Shown here: piece by piece, positions 60,154 to 60,219 of the stretch
How positions within the stretch are numbered: position 1 is the stretch's first letter
How the letters are laid out: each line of letters begins with the position of its first letter
From: Clostridiaceae bacterium
GTDB taxonomy: Bacteria > Bacillota > Clostridia > DSM-8532
Assembly: GCA_012728015.1 (NCBI GenBank)
Contig: JAAYFY010000026.1
Span: 1-60,219, forward strand
Direction of reading: 5' to 3'
Length of the DNA: 60,219 bases
Made by a program: the position numbers and the translations under genes
Notes under the pieces: generated by a model
What the model saw: the letters and a program-made list of their open reading frames with translations, nothing else
Databases searched by the model: none
What the model was told of the DNA's origin: nothing

Positions 60154-60219
60154 GGGAGGATTCCCGAGTGGCTAAAGGGGGCAGACTGTAAATCTGTTGT
60201 CGGACGACTACGGTGGTTC
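60154..60219 (+). tRNA. tRNA-Tyr (anticodon GTA), 3' end beyond the window
   Basis: The 5' acceptor strand GGGAGGA, TT at positions 8-9, D arm, and anticodon stem-loop CAGACTGTAAATCTG (anticodon GTA) are clear. The long class II variable arm (TTGTCGGACGACTACGG) is also visible. The T arm and 3' acceptor strand lie beyond the right edge. Confidence 0.88.

Overview
The window reads as a chromosomal segment of a fermentative, anaerobic member of the Firmicutes (Bacillota), most likely class Clostridia. The reasons are the ferredoxin-dependent 2-oxoacid oxidoreductase at the left end, the SepF-YggT-DivIVA division cluster, a membrane pyrophosphatase, QueT-type vitamin transport, strong AGGAGG-type ribosome binding sites, TTGACA/TATAAT promoters and many intrinsic terminators. 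Species cannot be named from the sequence. Most of the window is moderately GC-rich and prefers AGG for arginine. From about 31.87 to 39.7 kb the DNA is visibly richer in A+T and carries accessory and broken genes.

Layout. (1) 0.2-2.8 kb: four-subunit 2-oxoacid:ferredoxin oxidoreductase operon. (2) 3.1-6.3 kb: SPFH protein, zinc-ribbon membrane protein and TPM protein, a membrane-stress type set. (3) 6.4-12 kb: HD-GYP protein, QueT transporter with a long structured leader, HD hydrolase, RNase R, a broken C_GCAxxG_C_C gene and tRNA-Val. (4) 12-17.4 kb: GMP synthase synthetase subunit without its glutaminase domain, two tandem UBA-like/DUF4342 membrane proteins, a two-component system and a TPR protein. 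(5) 17.4-22.1 kb: PLP lyase, HlyD-like adaptor, YggS, SepF, YggT and DivIVA. (6) 22.3-31.9 kb: HtpG, QueA, Tgt, YajC, RimM, TrmD, RarA, a small membrane protein and a sortase. (7) 31.9-41.7 kb: accessory stretch that starts at a transposase remnant. It holds a GntR regulator, a truncated and a frameshifted nucleoside-type permease, a nitrilase-family amidase, a Maf protein, an AAC(6')-Ii-like acetyltransferase, a second acetyltransferase with a damaged start, a ferredoxin/flavodoxin/PadR operon with a clear operator, a WG-repeat lipoprotein and an unknown protein. (8) 41.8-49.1 kb: CutA, membrane pyrophosphatase, GltX, a DUF4003-like protein, and an ECF sigma factor with its likely anti-sigma factor. 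(9) 49.3-59.9 kb: AraC regulator, a GH3 glycosidase, an RbsA/RbsC/RbsB-type ABC transporter with two different permeases, and a second GH3 glycosidase. The window ends inside a tRNA-Tyr gene.

How the parts work together. The sugar locus at the right end is a self-contained uptake and cleavage unit: a regulator, an importer and two intracellular glycosidases. queT, queA and tgt together supply three steps of queuosine modification. The CcoG-like ferredoxin protein, flavodoxin and PadR regulator look like one autoregulated redox operon. Three genes in the accessory stretch carry single-base indels in or next to short A runs, so either decay is under way there or the assembly has homopolymer errors. 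No CRISPR array, prophage or complete insertion sequence was seen.
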